Shown piece after piece: positions 14,270 through 22,886 of a stretch of DNA of 33,549 nucleotides. The DNA is taken from positions 1 through 33,549 of the forward strand of contig JAUNBF010000044.1 of NCBI GenBank assembly GCA_030527185.1. The letters are read 5' to 3'. This DNA is from Planctomycetia bacterium. Its GTDB lineage: Bacteria > Planctomycetota > Planctomycetia > Pirellulales > Thermoguttaceae. Numbering within the stretch: the stretch's first letter is position 1; each line of letters starts with the position of its first letter. The notes under the pieces are model-generated. The model searched no databases and was not told where the DNA came from. It saw only the letters and a list, made by a program, of their open reading frames with translations. Made by a program: the position numbers and the translations under genes.

Positions 14270-15922
14270 CTAGCTTTTTTTCATTTCATCTTCTGCCCAC
14301 AGGCTTAATTTTTCGCGGAAAATCTTCGCGTTGTGCCGAATATCGACCGGGAAAGAGGGGTGAAACAGGAGTTTTTCGATCGAACGTGTCAGGGAATTCG
14401 CCTTGCCCCATGCCAGCAATTCTTTTCGCAGATTTTCCGTGGCGGGAACCGTTTTCTCCAATTCCACAATCATCACCGGCACCGTTTTTCCATGCTGCGA
14501 AATTCCGACCAGTGCCGACCGGGAGACAGCGGGATGGTTGTTGAAAATCGCCTCGACAGGAATGGTGAACAACGTCTCCCTCTCCGTCTCCACACGATGT
14601 GCCTTCCGACCGCAAAACCAAAATCGTTCCTGTTTATCCAAATAGCCGACATCCCCCATTCGGTGCCAGATTCGCAAAGTCCCATCCGGCAGGTTCTCCG
14701 CCACCTTGGCCAGGGCATTGACTTCCCGGTGAGTCACGTATTCTCGCGTAATTTGCGGTCCAGTCACCATCAATTCCCCGATTTCTCCCGGCGGAAGTTC
14801 TTCGATTTGGCTCCATTCAGGGAGTGGCTCATCGGTAATCCGAATCACCTTCCAGGAAATGGAGGGAAACTTTCTCCCAACGCAAACTCCCGCACCTTGG
14901 CAAGTTTTTTCTGCCGTTTCGGACAGAATTTCCGACGCGGCAATCGTCGCTACAGGGAGAGCTTCCGTGGCACCATAGGGGGTATGGATTTCTCCTTCAG
15001 GATGGATGATTTTTTGGATTGTTTTCAAAACAGGAACCGGAACGGGAGCGCCGGCGGAGAGAATCATCCGAATTTCCGGGAGCGTTTCGTTTCGAGCAAC
15101 GCACCATTCCCCCACTGCTTTCCAGATGGCGGGAGAGCCAAACGACTGGGAAACTTTCCAGTCCCGCACCGCTTCGAGGATATTTTCAGGATTCACCGCA
15201 GCCGGGCGACTGGCATCCATATCGGGCAAAACGGCCGTCGAACCCATGGCACAATTGAACAGGCCGAACATGGGAAAGCCGGGCAAATCGATCTGCCCCG
15301 GAGCGATACCGTACTGGCGGGAAATTTCCTCGACCTGCGTGTTGAACGTCCGATGTTGGTACAAAACCCCTTTCGGCGGGCCAGTGCTGCCGGTGGTAAA
15401 AATGATGGCGGCAGGGTCGTCCGGCGACACGTTTTCCAGAAACGTTCCCGGATACGGCATTTTTCGCAACGATTTCAGCGTCGGCCCACCCCAGAACCAT
15501 CGGTGTCCAACCGTCAGCGAAAAATGAGCCTTGGGAAACCGTTTTCGCAAAAAACGCCAGACCGCCTGCGCGGGAGAAATAGCCACAAACCCTTCCGGCT
15601 GGGCATCTTCCAGACATTTCAAAAGATGGTTTCGACCCATCCCCGGATCGATCAGGATCATCACCGCCCCGGATTTCAGCAATCCGAAAACCGACGAGAC
15701 GAAATTGATTCCCGGACGCACCAGCAGTGCCAGCCGTGCCCCTTTTTCGATACCATGTTGACGCAAACCATACGCAATACGGTCGCTGTCCTCATTCAAT
15801 TCCCGAAAGGTCATCGTGCGGTATTGCCGTTTGCCACCCCGGTACCCCAAAGGCTGCACCACGGCCAACTGATTCGGCTGCGTTTGTGCCAATCGAACAA
15901 GACGTTCTGCAACATTACTCAT
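14270..15922 (-). CDS. oleC: OleC-like AMP-dependent acyl ligase / beta-lactone synthetase
   Basis: 550 residues, typical for OleC. The adenylate-forming motifs are complete: IIFTTGSTGPPKGV (173-186), YGATEALPVA (about 318-327), GDVGYLDKQERFWFCGR, and a C-terminal VDIRHNAKIFREKL with the conserved Lys 533. The wording of the last motif and of the ILIDPGMGRNHLLKCL stretch is close to OleC, which converts beta-hydroxy acids to beta-lactones in long-chain olefin synthesis. A plain fatty-acid CoA ligase cannot be excluded. None of OleA, OleB or OleD lies in this window, so the partner genes must be elsewhere if the pathway exists. The ATG at 15922 has no clear Shine-Dalgarno sequence. The AATTGAT repeat lies just upstream. 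Confidence 0.8.
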   Translation of the reverse strand: MSNVAERLVRLAQTQPNQLAVVQPLGYRGGKRQYRTMTFRELNEDSDRIAYGLRQHGIEKGARLALLVRPGINFVSSVFGLLKSGAVMILIDPGMGRNHLLKCLEDAQPEGFVAISPAQAVWRFLRKRFPKAHFSLTVGHRWFWGGPTLKSLRKMPYPGTFLENVSPDDPAAIIFTTGSTGPPKGVLYQHRTFNTQVEEISRQYGIAPGQIDLPGFPMFGLFNCAMGSTAVLPDMDASRPAAVNPENILEAVRDWKVSQSFGSPAIWKAVGEWCVARNETLPEIRMILSAGAPVPVPVLKTIQKIIHPEGEIHTPYGATEALPVATIAASEILSETAEKTCQGAGVCVGRKFPSISWKVIRITDEPLPEWSQIEELPPGEIGELMVTGPQITREYVTHREVNALAKVAENLPDGTLRIWHRMGDVGYLDKQERFWFCGRKAHRVETERETLFTIPVEAIFNNHPAVSRSALVGISQHGKTVPVMIVELEKTVPATENLRKELLAWGKANSLTRSIEKLLFHPSFPVDIRHNAKIFREKLSLWAEDEMKKS

Positions 15923-15937
15923 GGTGCTTGGTTAAAT

Positions 15938-15956
15938 GGATAATTGATAATTGATG
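15938..15956 (+). repeat. AATTGAT heptamer repeat
   Basis: GATAATTGATAATTGATGG matches the block at 3546-3570. It lies in the 78-bp gap between the OleC-like gene and the membrane-protein gene. Confidence 0.5.
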
Positions 15957-16000
15957 GTTATTGGCCACATTGTGTTTGCAGGGGGTGTGTAAATAGGGGG

Positions 16001-16783
16001 CTATTCTTGTTCCGGCTCGATTTCCGAATTTCCCTTGGGTTCCGATTCTTTTGTGGTTGTCTGTTCCCAGACTTCCTCCAAATCTTCTTCGGAACCAGCT
16101 ATTTTATCGACTTCCTCCCGCAACGACTCCGCCACCGACTGCTTGATTTCTTTCCGGGTCAGGCGTTTTTTCTCTTGTTCCCGGCTTTCCTTCACTTTCG
16201 CCTGATGTTGGCGAATCTGTTTTTCCCGCGACGTGGAAATCAGCGACTGGATCGCGCTTTCAACCTCTTCCTGCTCTTCTGATTCTATATCCTCTTCTGT
16301 CGGTCGCTCATGAGGTGGAATATCGACAACATTTCCATGGAGATCGTACCGCATGTCCAAAAGCACCAGCATTCGTTTGATTTCCGCGTTGGAAAGGCCT
16401 TCCCGAACTTTGTCCCAATACTTCCGAATCAGTTCCCGATCCTTCTGCGTCAGTGGAAAGTAAGGATCCAATTGCCGATTTTGAATCAGCTTCCACATTA
16501 CCGTCTCTTCATCCTCCCCTTCCGCCAGTTGCTTTTCCGCATTGATGGCATCTTGCCGCAGAATTTCCCGTGCGGTTGTGGCTCGACCAATGTCGTAGGA
16601 AGAGGTAAAAGTATCCACCGGACGATGCGAATACCAAATCAGAAACCCTATCCCGGAAAGGAGAATCATTAAAAAAAACAATCGGCTGATGATTCCCAGG
16701 ACAATCGTCACAATATCTCCCGAAGGTTTTTTCGGGGAACGACGAATCACCTGAATATTGTCGTATTTTTCCAAATCTCGCAT
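16001..16783 (-). CDS. single-pass membrane protein with charged coiled-coil tail, unknown
   Basis: 260 residues from ATG 16783, behind GGAGTGAG. Residues 1-22 are cytoplasmic and basic. Residues 24-49 (IVTIVLGIISRLFFLMILLSGIGFLIW) span the membrane. The rest is soluble, with a region EGEDEETVMWKLIQNRQ..LTQKDRELIRKYWDKVREGLSNAEIKRML. The tail from about 155 onward is a very charged, probably coiled-coil segment rich in Glu, Lys and Gln. No family is recognised. It lies 27 bp behind the DUF89 gene, in the same direction, as the last member of the rubrerythrin unit. A link to stress defence is only suggested by this position. Confidence 0.72.
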   Translation of the reverse strand: MRDLEKYDNIQVIRRSPKKPSGDIVTIVLGIISRLFFLMILLSGIGFLIWYSHRPVDTFTSSYDIGRATTAREILRQDAINAEKQLAEGEDEETVMWKLIQNRQLDPYFPLTQKDRELIRKYWDKVREGLSNAEIKRMLVLLDMRYDLHGNVVDIPPHERPTEEDIESEEQEEVESAIQSLISTSREKQIRQHQAKVKESREQEKKRLTRKEIKQSVAESLREEVDKIAGSEEDLEEVWEQTTTKESEPKGNSEIEPEQE

Positions 16784-16810
16784 TTTCTCACTCCGAAACC
16801 GAGTTTCTCT

Positions 16811-17692
16811 CTACTTCCTTGCAAAGTCCGTGGCTGGCAGGAACTTTTTCCCCACAAACGTTCCTTGAGGGAGCTGCACCCATTGAGCAATGACAGGGCA
16901 TTTCACCATGAACAGATGGTAAATTTCCCGTTCGGATGGCTGCAACGTCTCGAAATTTCCCTGGCCTTTGGCAAATACCAGATCGGATTCCTGAAAACAT
17001 CGTTGGAAATTTTCGCTACACATTTCCCCTATCACACCGGGAGCGTCCACGCCAGTATCGATAAGGGAACAGATGTTCTCCACGCCAGCAAAAACAGCGT
17101 CTTCCCGTGTCACGTCGTTCACCACCGGACCACCGCGCACCGCCAGCGTTACTGGCAAAAACATTGCCAATTGTTCTATCAAAAGGCGATCCAAAACGAT
17201 TTCGCCCGAATTATCGGCAATGTAGAGAAGCTGATCCGCACTGTCCAACTGGTGCCGCCACTGCTCTATATCCAAACCTATTATCGGTTCGTTCACGACT
17301 TTTTCTACAGTCTTTTGGATTTGTTCGGGAGAGACCTTTTCAAAAGTCGAAAAATCCATTACATTTCCCGCAATGGCAAAGCGAATGGCCTGTTCCAACG
17401 GATCATTCGCCTCCTCCACCTCTTTTCGCAACCGGGAAAGTAACGTCCAGGCAATCTCATTCATCTGCCGTTTGATCGGACGGTAAGGGTCGTCATTTTG
17501 CAGAACATCCCGGATTTCCCGGTGCATTTGCGCACTCAATTCCGGGGGACTTTTTCCGGTGTCAAATTCAGCCAGAAGACGGCAAGTCCGCCGTAGCACC
17601 TCTTCCATGGCCGTTGTATCCGATGTCAACAACTCCATGGCGTTGATGGCCTGACGGACGATGCAGGGAAAACAAGCTCGTTGAATCTTCAT
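16811..17692 (-). CDS. DUF89 / ARMT1-like damage-control metal phosphatase
   Basis: 293 residues from ATG 17692, behind GGTGATGG inside the end of the rubrerythrin gene. A longer in-frame reading to 17779 overlaps that gene and is rejected. N-terminal CFPCIVRQA (C7, C10) is typical of the bacterial branch. The active-site motifs follow: AIAGNVMDFS (Asn), YIADNSGEIVLD (Asp and Asn), GGPVVNDVTREDA and DLVFAKGQGNFETL (metal and phosphate contacts). DUF89 enzymes use Mn or Co to dephosphorylate damaged phosphometabolites such as sugar phosphates. The gene starts four bases after the rubrerythrin stop, and the membrane-protein gene follows after 27 bp. Coupling to a peroxide-scavenging enzyme fits a role in repairing metabolites, but that is inference. 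Confidence 0.88.
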   Translation of the reverse strand: MKIQRACFPCIVRQAINAMELLTSDTTAMEEVLRRTCRLLAEFDTGKSPPELSAQMHREIRDVLQNDDPYRPIKRQMNEIAWTLLSRLRKEVEEANDPLEQAIRFAIAGNVMDFSTFEKVSPEQIQKTVEKVVNEPIIGLDIEQWRHQLDSADQLLYIADNSGEIVLDRLLIEQLAMFLPVTLAVRGGPVVNDVTREDAVFAGVENICSLIDTGVDAPGVIGEMCSENFQRCFQESDLVFAKGQGNFETLQPSEREIYHLFMVKCPVIAQWVQLPQGTFVGKKFLPATDFARK

Positions 17693-17696
17693 GCCA

Positions 17697-18269
17697 TCAC
17701 CAATTTTCCGCCAGTCGTTCGTAATACGCCTGGGGGTGGAAACAGGCCGGACATTCCTCCGGGGCTTCCGTCCCTTCATGGATATAGCCGCAGTTGATAC
17801 AACGCCATTTAACCGGCGTGGGATTCTTGAAAACAGTTCCCTCTTCCAAACGTTTTAGCAGGCTGCGATACCGTTTTTCATGCTGCCGTTCCGCCACCGC
17901 CACCGCCTGGAACTGGTTGGCAATGGCATCGAAACCTTCCTGGCGAGCGACTTCCGCAAATTGGGCATACATCTGCGTCCATTCCTCATTTTCACCATCC
18001 GCCGCTTCCCGAAGATTCTCCTTCGTGGTACCGACCACTCCTGCCGGCCACGTCCCCGCAACTTCCAGCTTTCCCCCTTGCAAATACGAGAAAAATCGTT
18101 TGGCATGTTCTTTTTCTTGATTCGCGGTTTCCTCAAAAATCTGCGAAATCTGAACGTAACCTTCCTTTTTGGCCTTGGAGGCAAAATAGGTATAACGATT
18201 TCTTGCCTGCGACTCTCCCGCAAAGGCTGTCATTAAATTCTTTTCCGTCTGCGTTCCGCGAATATCCAT
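17697..18269 (-). CDS. rbr: rubrerythrin
   Basis: 190 residues from ATG 18269, behind GAGGAG. Residues 1-145 are the ferritin-like four-helix bundle with the di-iron ligands in [30 protein letters not shown], and [30 protein letters not shown]. The C-terminal rubredoxin-like domain binds one iron through CINCGY and CPACFHP. Rubrerythrin reduces hydrogen peroxide in the cytoplasm of anaerobes and microaerophiles, so the organism probably lives with little oxygen. It is the first gene of a unit with DUF89 and a membrane protein, read from a promoter at 18330-18358. No truncation or odd residue was seen. Confidence 0.96.
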   Translation of the reverse strand: MDIRGTQTEKNLMTAFAGESQARNRYTYFASKAKKEGYVQISQIFEETANQEKEHAKRFFSYLQGGKLEVAGTWPAGVVGTTKENLREAADGENEEWTQMYAQFAEVARQEGFDAIANQFQAVAVAERQHEKRYRSLLKRLEEGTVFKNPTPVKWRCINCGYIHEGTEAPEECPACFHPQAYYERLAENW

Positions 18270-18329
18270 CTTTTCTCTCCTCAAAACTTTCCTCGGTTAG
18301 GGTACTGGTAAAACTCTCCACACCCTTCT

Positions 18330-18358
18330 ATTTTACCGAACAAGACACCTTTCAACAA
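18330..18358 (-). promoter_or_regulatory. sigma-70-type promoter of the rubrerythrin unit
   Basis: On the minus strand, TTGTTG (18358-18353) and TAAAAT (18335-18330) are 17 bp apart. The box lies in CGGTAAAATAGAAG, the recurring context of this window, about 60 bp before the ATG. Confidence 0.65.
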
Positions 18359-18444
18359 GGGGAAGACCTCCCCCTTTTCCTGAAAAAGAATCCTTCTCCC
18401 CTCTTTTTCCCAAAACAGATTTCCCAATACATACCAGAGCACTT

Positions 18445-19104
18445 CTAAACTCGCAAAAAATTGGGAATGGCCTGGAGAAAAGTGGCTGAATTGTACCAGA
18501 TCATTCCATGCAGGAAACCAAACAGGAGCAAGCCACCCAGAAAAAAGAAAATTCCCAACGAACGTTTATGTTCCATGTTTTTCGACTGATTCAAGGCTCG
18601 TGTCAGCGCATTCTGCAAAATACGCCACCCTTCGGTACTCTGCCGCAAGCCATAGGAAATCAGCGAAACGTTAGCCAGTTTGGAATTCGACTCCAGATAA
18701 AACTGCACTCCCAACTTCGGCAGGCAGAGCGCATCCCCTGCCCATCGAGCCGTTTCGTCCAATTCCATTGCCAAATCGGACAGAATGGGACGCAATTCCG
18801 AGAGCGTCACGCTGTAAATATTCAATCGGGGACGTTGCCCCAACAAAATCAGACAAACGATCAGTGCGTAGAGAATCAGAAGATAGACCCAGACATAAAT
18901 TCCCCAGTGCCACGATGCGTTGACCGGGAAGAAAAGCTCCATCGGCCCTACCACAACCAGCCCGGAAATGGCCAGCAAAACCACGGCCAGGTCTCGCACT
19001 CCCGAAACGACAAAAGGACGACGAGACATGTTCATCATCCCGATAAGCATCAAATAAACCGCAAGGGGGGTCAGTCCCAGGTAGATGGATAACGTGTCCA
19101 GCAT
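18445..19104 (-). CDS. multi-pass membrane protein, unknown
   Basis: 219 residues from ATG 19104, behind GGAAGAGAG. Codons further upstream lack a ribosome site. Four hydrophobic segments are visible: LDTLSIYLGLTPLAVYLMLIGMM, LAVVLLAISGLVVVGPMELFF, WGIYVWVYLLILYALIVCLILLG and, near the end, LGIFFFLGGLLLFGFLHGMIWY. A soluble helical stretch of about 80 residues lies between the third and fourth segments. No family motif is recognised. It stands 105 bp behind clpC and may share its transcript. The function is unknown. Confidence 0.7.
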   Translation of the reverse strand: MLDTLSIYLGLTPLAVYLMLIGMMNMSRRPFVVSGVRDLAVVLLAISGLVVVGPMELFFPVNASWHWGIYVWVYLLILYALIVCLILLGQRPRLNIYSVTLSELRPILSDLAMELDETARWAGDALCLPKLGVQFYLESNSKLANVSLISYGLRQSTEGWRILQNALTRALNQSKNMEHKRSLGIFFFLGGLLLFGFLHGMIWYNSATFLQAIPNFLRV

Positions 19105-19209
19105 GGCTCTCTTCCAGATAGGGGATGGGGATGATTCAGGCAAAATGCCACGGAAAGAGGGAAATGAAAACAGCAGGGAAAAAATCTTCCCTGCCGTCTC
19201 CCCTTCCAA

Positions 19210-21723
19210 CTACGTCAAGGCCGGAACTTCCTCTTCTTTCTTAAATCCTTCAAAGGCAAACTCTTTCTTACCATCGACTTCCGCCACGGTAATCCGAATT
19301 TGATCCTTGCCACGGAATTTCCCACGAAGCAAATCTTCCGCCAGAGGATTCTCAATGTTTCCCTCAATCGCGCGCCGCAATGGACGTGCCCCAAAGTCCA
19401 CATCGCTTCCACGACGAATCAGCAAATCCTTTGCCTCGTCCGAAAGCGTCAATTCGTAGCCATGCTCGCGAAGCCGTTTCTGGATTTTGGCAATCTCCAG
19501 TTCCACAACGTGCCCCAAATCCTCTTTCGTGAGGTGCCGGAACACGATCAGATCGTCGATTCGTCCCAAAAATTCCGGGCGGAAATACTTCTCCACCTGC
19601 TCTTTTACACGCTCCTTCATACTTTCGTACGAAGCGTCTCCCGTCGGGGACTGGAATCCAAATGCCGACTCGTTTTTAATCGCTTCCGCACCCGCGTTGG
19701 TCGTCATGATGATAATCGTGTTGCGAAAATCAATATTTCGGCCAAAACTGTCGGTCAGACGACCTTCTTCCATCACCTGCAACAACATGTTGAAGACGTC
19801 GCTGTGAGCTTTCTCAATCTCGTCCAGCAAAACCACCGAATACGGACGCCGGCGGATTTTCTCGGTCAACTGGCCCCCTTCCTCATAACCGACGTATCCG
19901 GGAGGGGCACCTACCAGACGGCTCACCGTATGCTTCTCCATGTATTCACTCATGTCGATCTGGACGAGAGCGTCTTCATCGCCAAACATGAACTCGGTCA
20001 GCGTCTTGGCCAACAACGTTTTTCCAACCCCCGTCGGCCCCGCGAAAATGAAACATCCCATCGGACGACGCGGGTCTTTCAAACCAGCACGACTGCGACG
20101 CACCGCTTCCGAAATTTTCCGAATCGCCTCGTCCTGGCTGATGACTCGCTTATGGAGTTCTTTTTCCATATCCATCAGCCGCGCGGAATCTTCGGTCGAA
20201 ACGCGAGTGAGTGGAATGCCGGTCATTTTGGAGACAACTTCCGCAATCACTTCCTCATCGACTTTCCCCTTCGCTTCATGGGAACGACGTTTCCATTCCT
20301 CGGTCAAATCGATCTTTTTCTGCTTTAGCTTTTCAATCTGGTCTCGTACGGAGGCCGCCGTCTCGAAATCCTGTTTCGCGACCGCTTCATCCTTCACTTC
20401 GTCCAATTTCTCCAGTTCCGCGTCAATCTCTTTCAAATCCGGCGGACGTGTCATACTCTTCAGCCGAATCCGGGCACCCGCTTCGTCAATCACGTCAATC
20501 GCCTTGTCCGGCAGGCAACGTCCTGTAATATAACGATCGGAAAGCTCGACCGCCGCCGTGATGGCATCGTCGGTAAATTCCACGTGATGATGTTCTTCGT
20601 AACGTTCCTGCAAACCTTTCAGAATCTGCACCGTTTCATCCTTACTCGGCGGCTCGACAATAATCTGCTGAAAACGACGTTCCAGTGCATTGTCCTTTTC
20701 AATGTATTTCCGGTACTCATCCAGCGTGGTGGCACCGATACACTGAATTTCGCCGCGTGAAAGAGCCGGTTTCAACACATTGGCCGCGTCGATGGCACCT
20801 TCCGCGCCACCCGCGCCGACGAGGGTGTGAAACTCATCGATAAACAAAATGACATTTTTGGAACGTTTCACCTCATTCATCACCGCCTTGATACGTTCCT
20901 CAAATTGTCCACGGTACTTCGTTCCCGCCACCATCATCGCCAAATCGAGTGCCACCACCCGCTTATCCAGCAAAATTTCCGGCACGGAACCTTCCACAAC
21001 TTTTTGCGCAAAACCTTCCACAATCGCCGTTTTTCCAACGCCCGCCTCGCCCAGCAAAACGGGATTGTTTTTCGTGCGACGTCCCAGAATCTGCATCGTC
21101 CGCTCAATCTCCTTGTCACGGCCAATCACCGGGTCGAGTTTTCCCGCTCGCGACAACTCCGTCAAATCATGGCCGAAACTGTCCAACGCAGGCGTTTTCG
21201 ACTTGGCATTGCCACGCGGAAGTTCCCCCTCCTGCCCCATCGAGGCATGAATCGGATTTCCCCGGTCGGCAGTCCCATCTTCGCCGTTATTTCCAATCAA
21301 ATTGAGTACTTCATCCCGAACATCGTTCAATCGCAGACCGAGATTCATCAGCACCTGAGCCGCAATTCCTTCCTGTTCCCGCAAAAGTCCCAGCAGAATA
21401 TGTTCGGTTCCCACATACATGTGGTTCAGCGTCCGCGCCTCGTCCATTGCGTACTCAATCGCTTTTTTGGCTCGAGGCGTTTGTGGAAGCCGTCCCAGAG
21501 AGACCATCCCGGTACCTGGCGGCACCAGTTTTTCCACTTCTCGACGGATTTTTCCCAAATCGACATCCAGATTTCGCAACACATTGGATGCCACTCCGCT
21601 GCCTTCTTTGATGAGTCCCAGCAGAATATGTTCGGTTCCAATATATTCGTGATTCAAACGGTTCGCTTCCTGATTTGCCAATTGCAAAACTTTTCGGGCG
21701 CGATCTGTAAATCGTTCATACAT
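19210..21723 (-). CDS. clpC: ClpC, ATP-dependent Clp protease ATP-binding subunit
   Basis: 837 residues, the normal size for ClpC. Two Clp-N repeats (2-140; YIGTEHILLGL and YVGTEHILLGL) bind substrates or adaptors. The first AAA+ module has Walker A GEAGVGKT (225-232) and Walker B VILFIDE (291-297). A UVR-type middle segment (QDFETAASVRDQIEKL, about 451-466) marks ClpC rather than ClpA or ClpB. The second AAA+ module has GPTGVGKT (562-569) and VVLLDEIEKAH. FGFQ after SA is a plausible ClpP-docking loop. It unfolds proteins and feeds them to ClpP; neither clpP nor the mcsAB genes are in the window. The ATG at 21723 follows AAGGGAGA. No CIRCE palindrome stands upstream. Confidence 0.97.
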   Translation of the reverse strand: MYERFTDRARKVLQLANQEANRLNHEYIGTEHILLGLIKEGSGVASNVLRNLDVDLGKIRREVEKLVPPGTGMVSLGRLPQTPRAKKAIEYAMDEARTLNHMYVGTEHILLGLLREQEGIAAQVLMNLGLRLNDVRDEVLNLIGNNGEDGTADRGNPIHASMGQEGELPRGNAKSKTPALDSFGHDLTELSRAGKLDPVIGRDKEIERTMQILGRRTKNNPVLLGEAGVGKTAIVEGFAQKVVEGSVPEILLDKRVVALDLAMMVAGTKYRGQFEERIKAVMNEVKRSKNVILFIDEFHTLVGAGGAEGAIDAANVLKPALSRGEIQCIGATTLDEYRKYIEKDNALERRFQQIIVEPPSKDETVQILKGLQERYEEHHHVEFTDDAITAAVELSDRYITGRCLPDKAIDVIDEAGARIRLKSMTRPPDLKEIDAELEKLDEVKDEAVAKQDFETAASVRDQIEKLKQKKIDLTEEWKRRSHEAKGKVDEEVIAEVVSKMTGIPLTRVSTEDSARLMDMEKELHKRVISQDEAIRKISEAVRRSRAGLKDPRRPMGCFIFAGPTGVGKTLLAKTLTEFMFGDEDALVQIDMSEYMEKHTVSRLVGAPPGYVGYEEGGQLTEKIRRRPYSVVLLDEIEKAHSDVFNMLLQVMEEGRLTDSFGRNIDFRNTIIIMTTNAGAEAIKNESAFGFQSPTGDASYESMKERVKEQVEKYFRPEFLGRIDDLIVFRHLTKEDLGHVVELEIAKIQKRLREHGYELTLSDEAKDLLIRRGSDVDFGARPLRRAIEGNIENPLAEDLLRGKFRGKDQIRITVAEVDGKKEFAFEGFKKEEEVPALT

Positions 21724-22312
21724 AATTTTTCAATCTCCCTTTCCAACGTTCAAGCAGGCAATTGGATTTTCCCGGTCTTGTTTCATTCCCCGTTTTCAGG
21801 CCAGATTTCTGAAAAATCTTTTTTCTGAAAACGCTAATACCGCCCTTTTCTCTCCGTCGCCACTCTACGATAAAATTCGTTAAAACCCGCCACAACCATG
21901 GGTTGCGGAACGGACTGTTACCGCTTTTAGCACAGATTTCCCAGCAGTGGGAAGGGGAAACGGAACCCAAAAAGGGGGGAGCCGGGAACTTGAAAACCTG
22001 CTCTCCTCACTCTATCATTATATACAACTTGCAAAAATAGGGAATCCCCCCGAAAAAAATTCTGAAGAACGTTTTTTCTGAGAAAAGTACCTCCCTTTTT
22101 CGCTTGATTGGGGATTTTCAGACAATCTTTTCGCTTTCCATTTTTTGTACCCAAACATTCTTTTTACGTAAGGAAACCGCTTTTTGCTCTTTGCCAGGAA
22201 AATTTTTTGAAATCCTGTAAAAATCATCCTTTTTCCCTATTTTTTCTCACCTTTCCTTCCTTTTTAGCTTTCCACGCCTCTCATTCCCCCTACTCTTTTC
22301 ATGTGGTTTTGC
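21724..22312. other. 590-bp divergent intergenic region
   Basis: It lies between clpC (minus) and the small coiled-coil gene (plus). Only short open frames without ribosome sites are present. On the minus strand, TATAAT at 22022-22017 (in TGTATATAAT) could be a clpC promoter giving a leader of about 290 bases; the -35 is poor. Several T-rich and A-rich runs occur. No RNA gene, CIRCE element or repeat was recognised. Confidence 0.4.
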
Positions 22313-22318
22313 TATAAT
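22309..22318 (+). promoter_or_regulatory. extended -10 promoter of the coiled-coil protein gene
   Basis: TTGCTATAAT contains TG-N-TATAAT (TATAAT at 22313-22318), 43 bp before the ATG at 22362. No clear -35 hexamer is present, as is usual for extended -10 promoters. Confidence 0.55.
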
Positions 22319-22361
22319 GAAAATAGAAAGTAGGATTCCAGGTGAAGTGAAGGAGAAAAAA

Positions 22362-22823
22362 ATGTCCGAACAAACACCGCAAACCATTTTTAGTCAGATC
22401 GATGTATCCAACGTCGTTTCGTCGCCGCAAACGAGCGATCAGGAAACGCTGGCCGAAAAAAGACACTCCGAAATGATGCTTGTCCTGCGAGAAATCCTGG
22501 CTCAACAGCGACGACAGAGTGATTTGCTCTTCCAAATGCTGAATTTTCAGACTGCCGCTTCCCGCCAGCGAACGCAGGAACTCCAAAAATGGCGACAGGC
22601 CCATCCCCAATTGTCCAAGGGATGCCGCGAAATACTCTCCATGCTGGAAGGGGTGCAGACCGAATATTATACGCGCATTGTGGAAGAAGCTGAAGAAAAA
22701 GGGGAAGATATGGTCTATAGCGAATTTCTGTTCAATGAGTTTGTCGACCGATTCGGTCCCCGGCTCATGCACTTGAACGGATTGCTCCAGCTCCTGACCC
22801 AGCTTTCCTCCCCAGAGCCATAA
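22362..22823 (+). CDS. small coiled-coil protein of unknown function
   Basis: 153 residues from ATG 22362, behind GAAGGAG. The reading from 22317 would start on the -10 box and is rejected. Residues 30-85 are rich in Glu, Gln, Arg and Leu and probably coil (EKRHSEMMLVLREILAQQRR). The second half is a helical domain with LSKGCREILSMLEGVQTEYYTRIVEEAEE and EFLFNEFVDRFGPRLMHLNGLLQLL. It has no signal, membrane segment or catalytic motif. The compact, well-formed sequence suggests a conserved protein, but I do not know its family. It ends in front of a strong terminator that it shares with the convergent SGNH gene. Confidence 0.72.
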   Translation: MSEQTPQTIFSQIDVSNVVSSPQTSDQETLAEKRHSEMMLVLREILAQQRRQSDLLFQMLNFQTAASRQRTQELQKWRQAHPQLSKGCREILSMLEGVQTEYYTRIVEEAEEKGEDMVYSEFLFNEFVDRFGPRLMHLNGLLQLLTQLSSPEP

Positions 22824-22826
22824 AAG

Positions 22827-22862
22827 AAAAAGCAGCGACGCACACTACGCCGCTGCTTTTTT
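22827..22862. terminator. bidirectional rho-independent terminator
   Basis: AAAAAGCAGCG (22827-22837) pairs with CGCTGCTTTTTT (22851-22862) around a 13-base loop. A and T runs on both sides let it work in both directions, ending the coiled-coil gene (plus) and the SGNH gene (minus). Confidence 0.85.
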
Positions 22863-22886
22863 CAGAGTTTTTCGTTTCGCGGAAGG

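Noticed and set aside
14333..15943. 536-codon open frame on the plus strand
   Set aside because: Antisense to the OleC-like ligase; rich in Arg, His and Asn with no recognisable fold.
21724..22312. CIRCE-type or CtsR-type operator upstream of clpC
   Set aside because: I looked for TTAGCACTC-N9-GAGTGCTAA and for tandem heptads and found neither.
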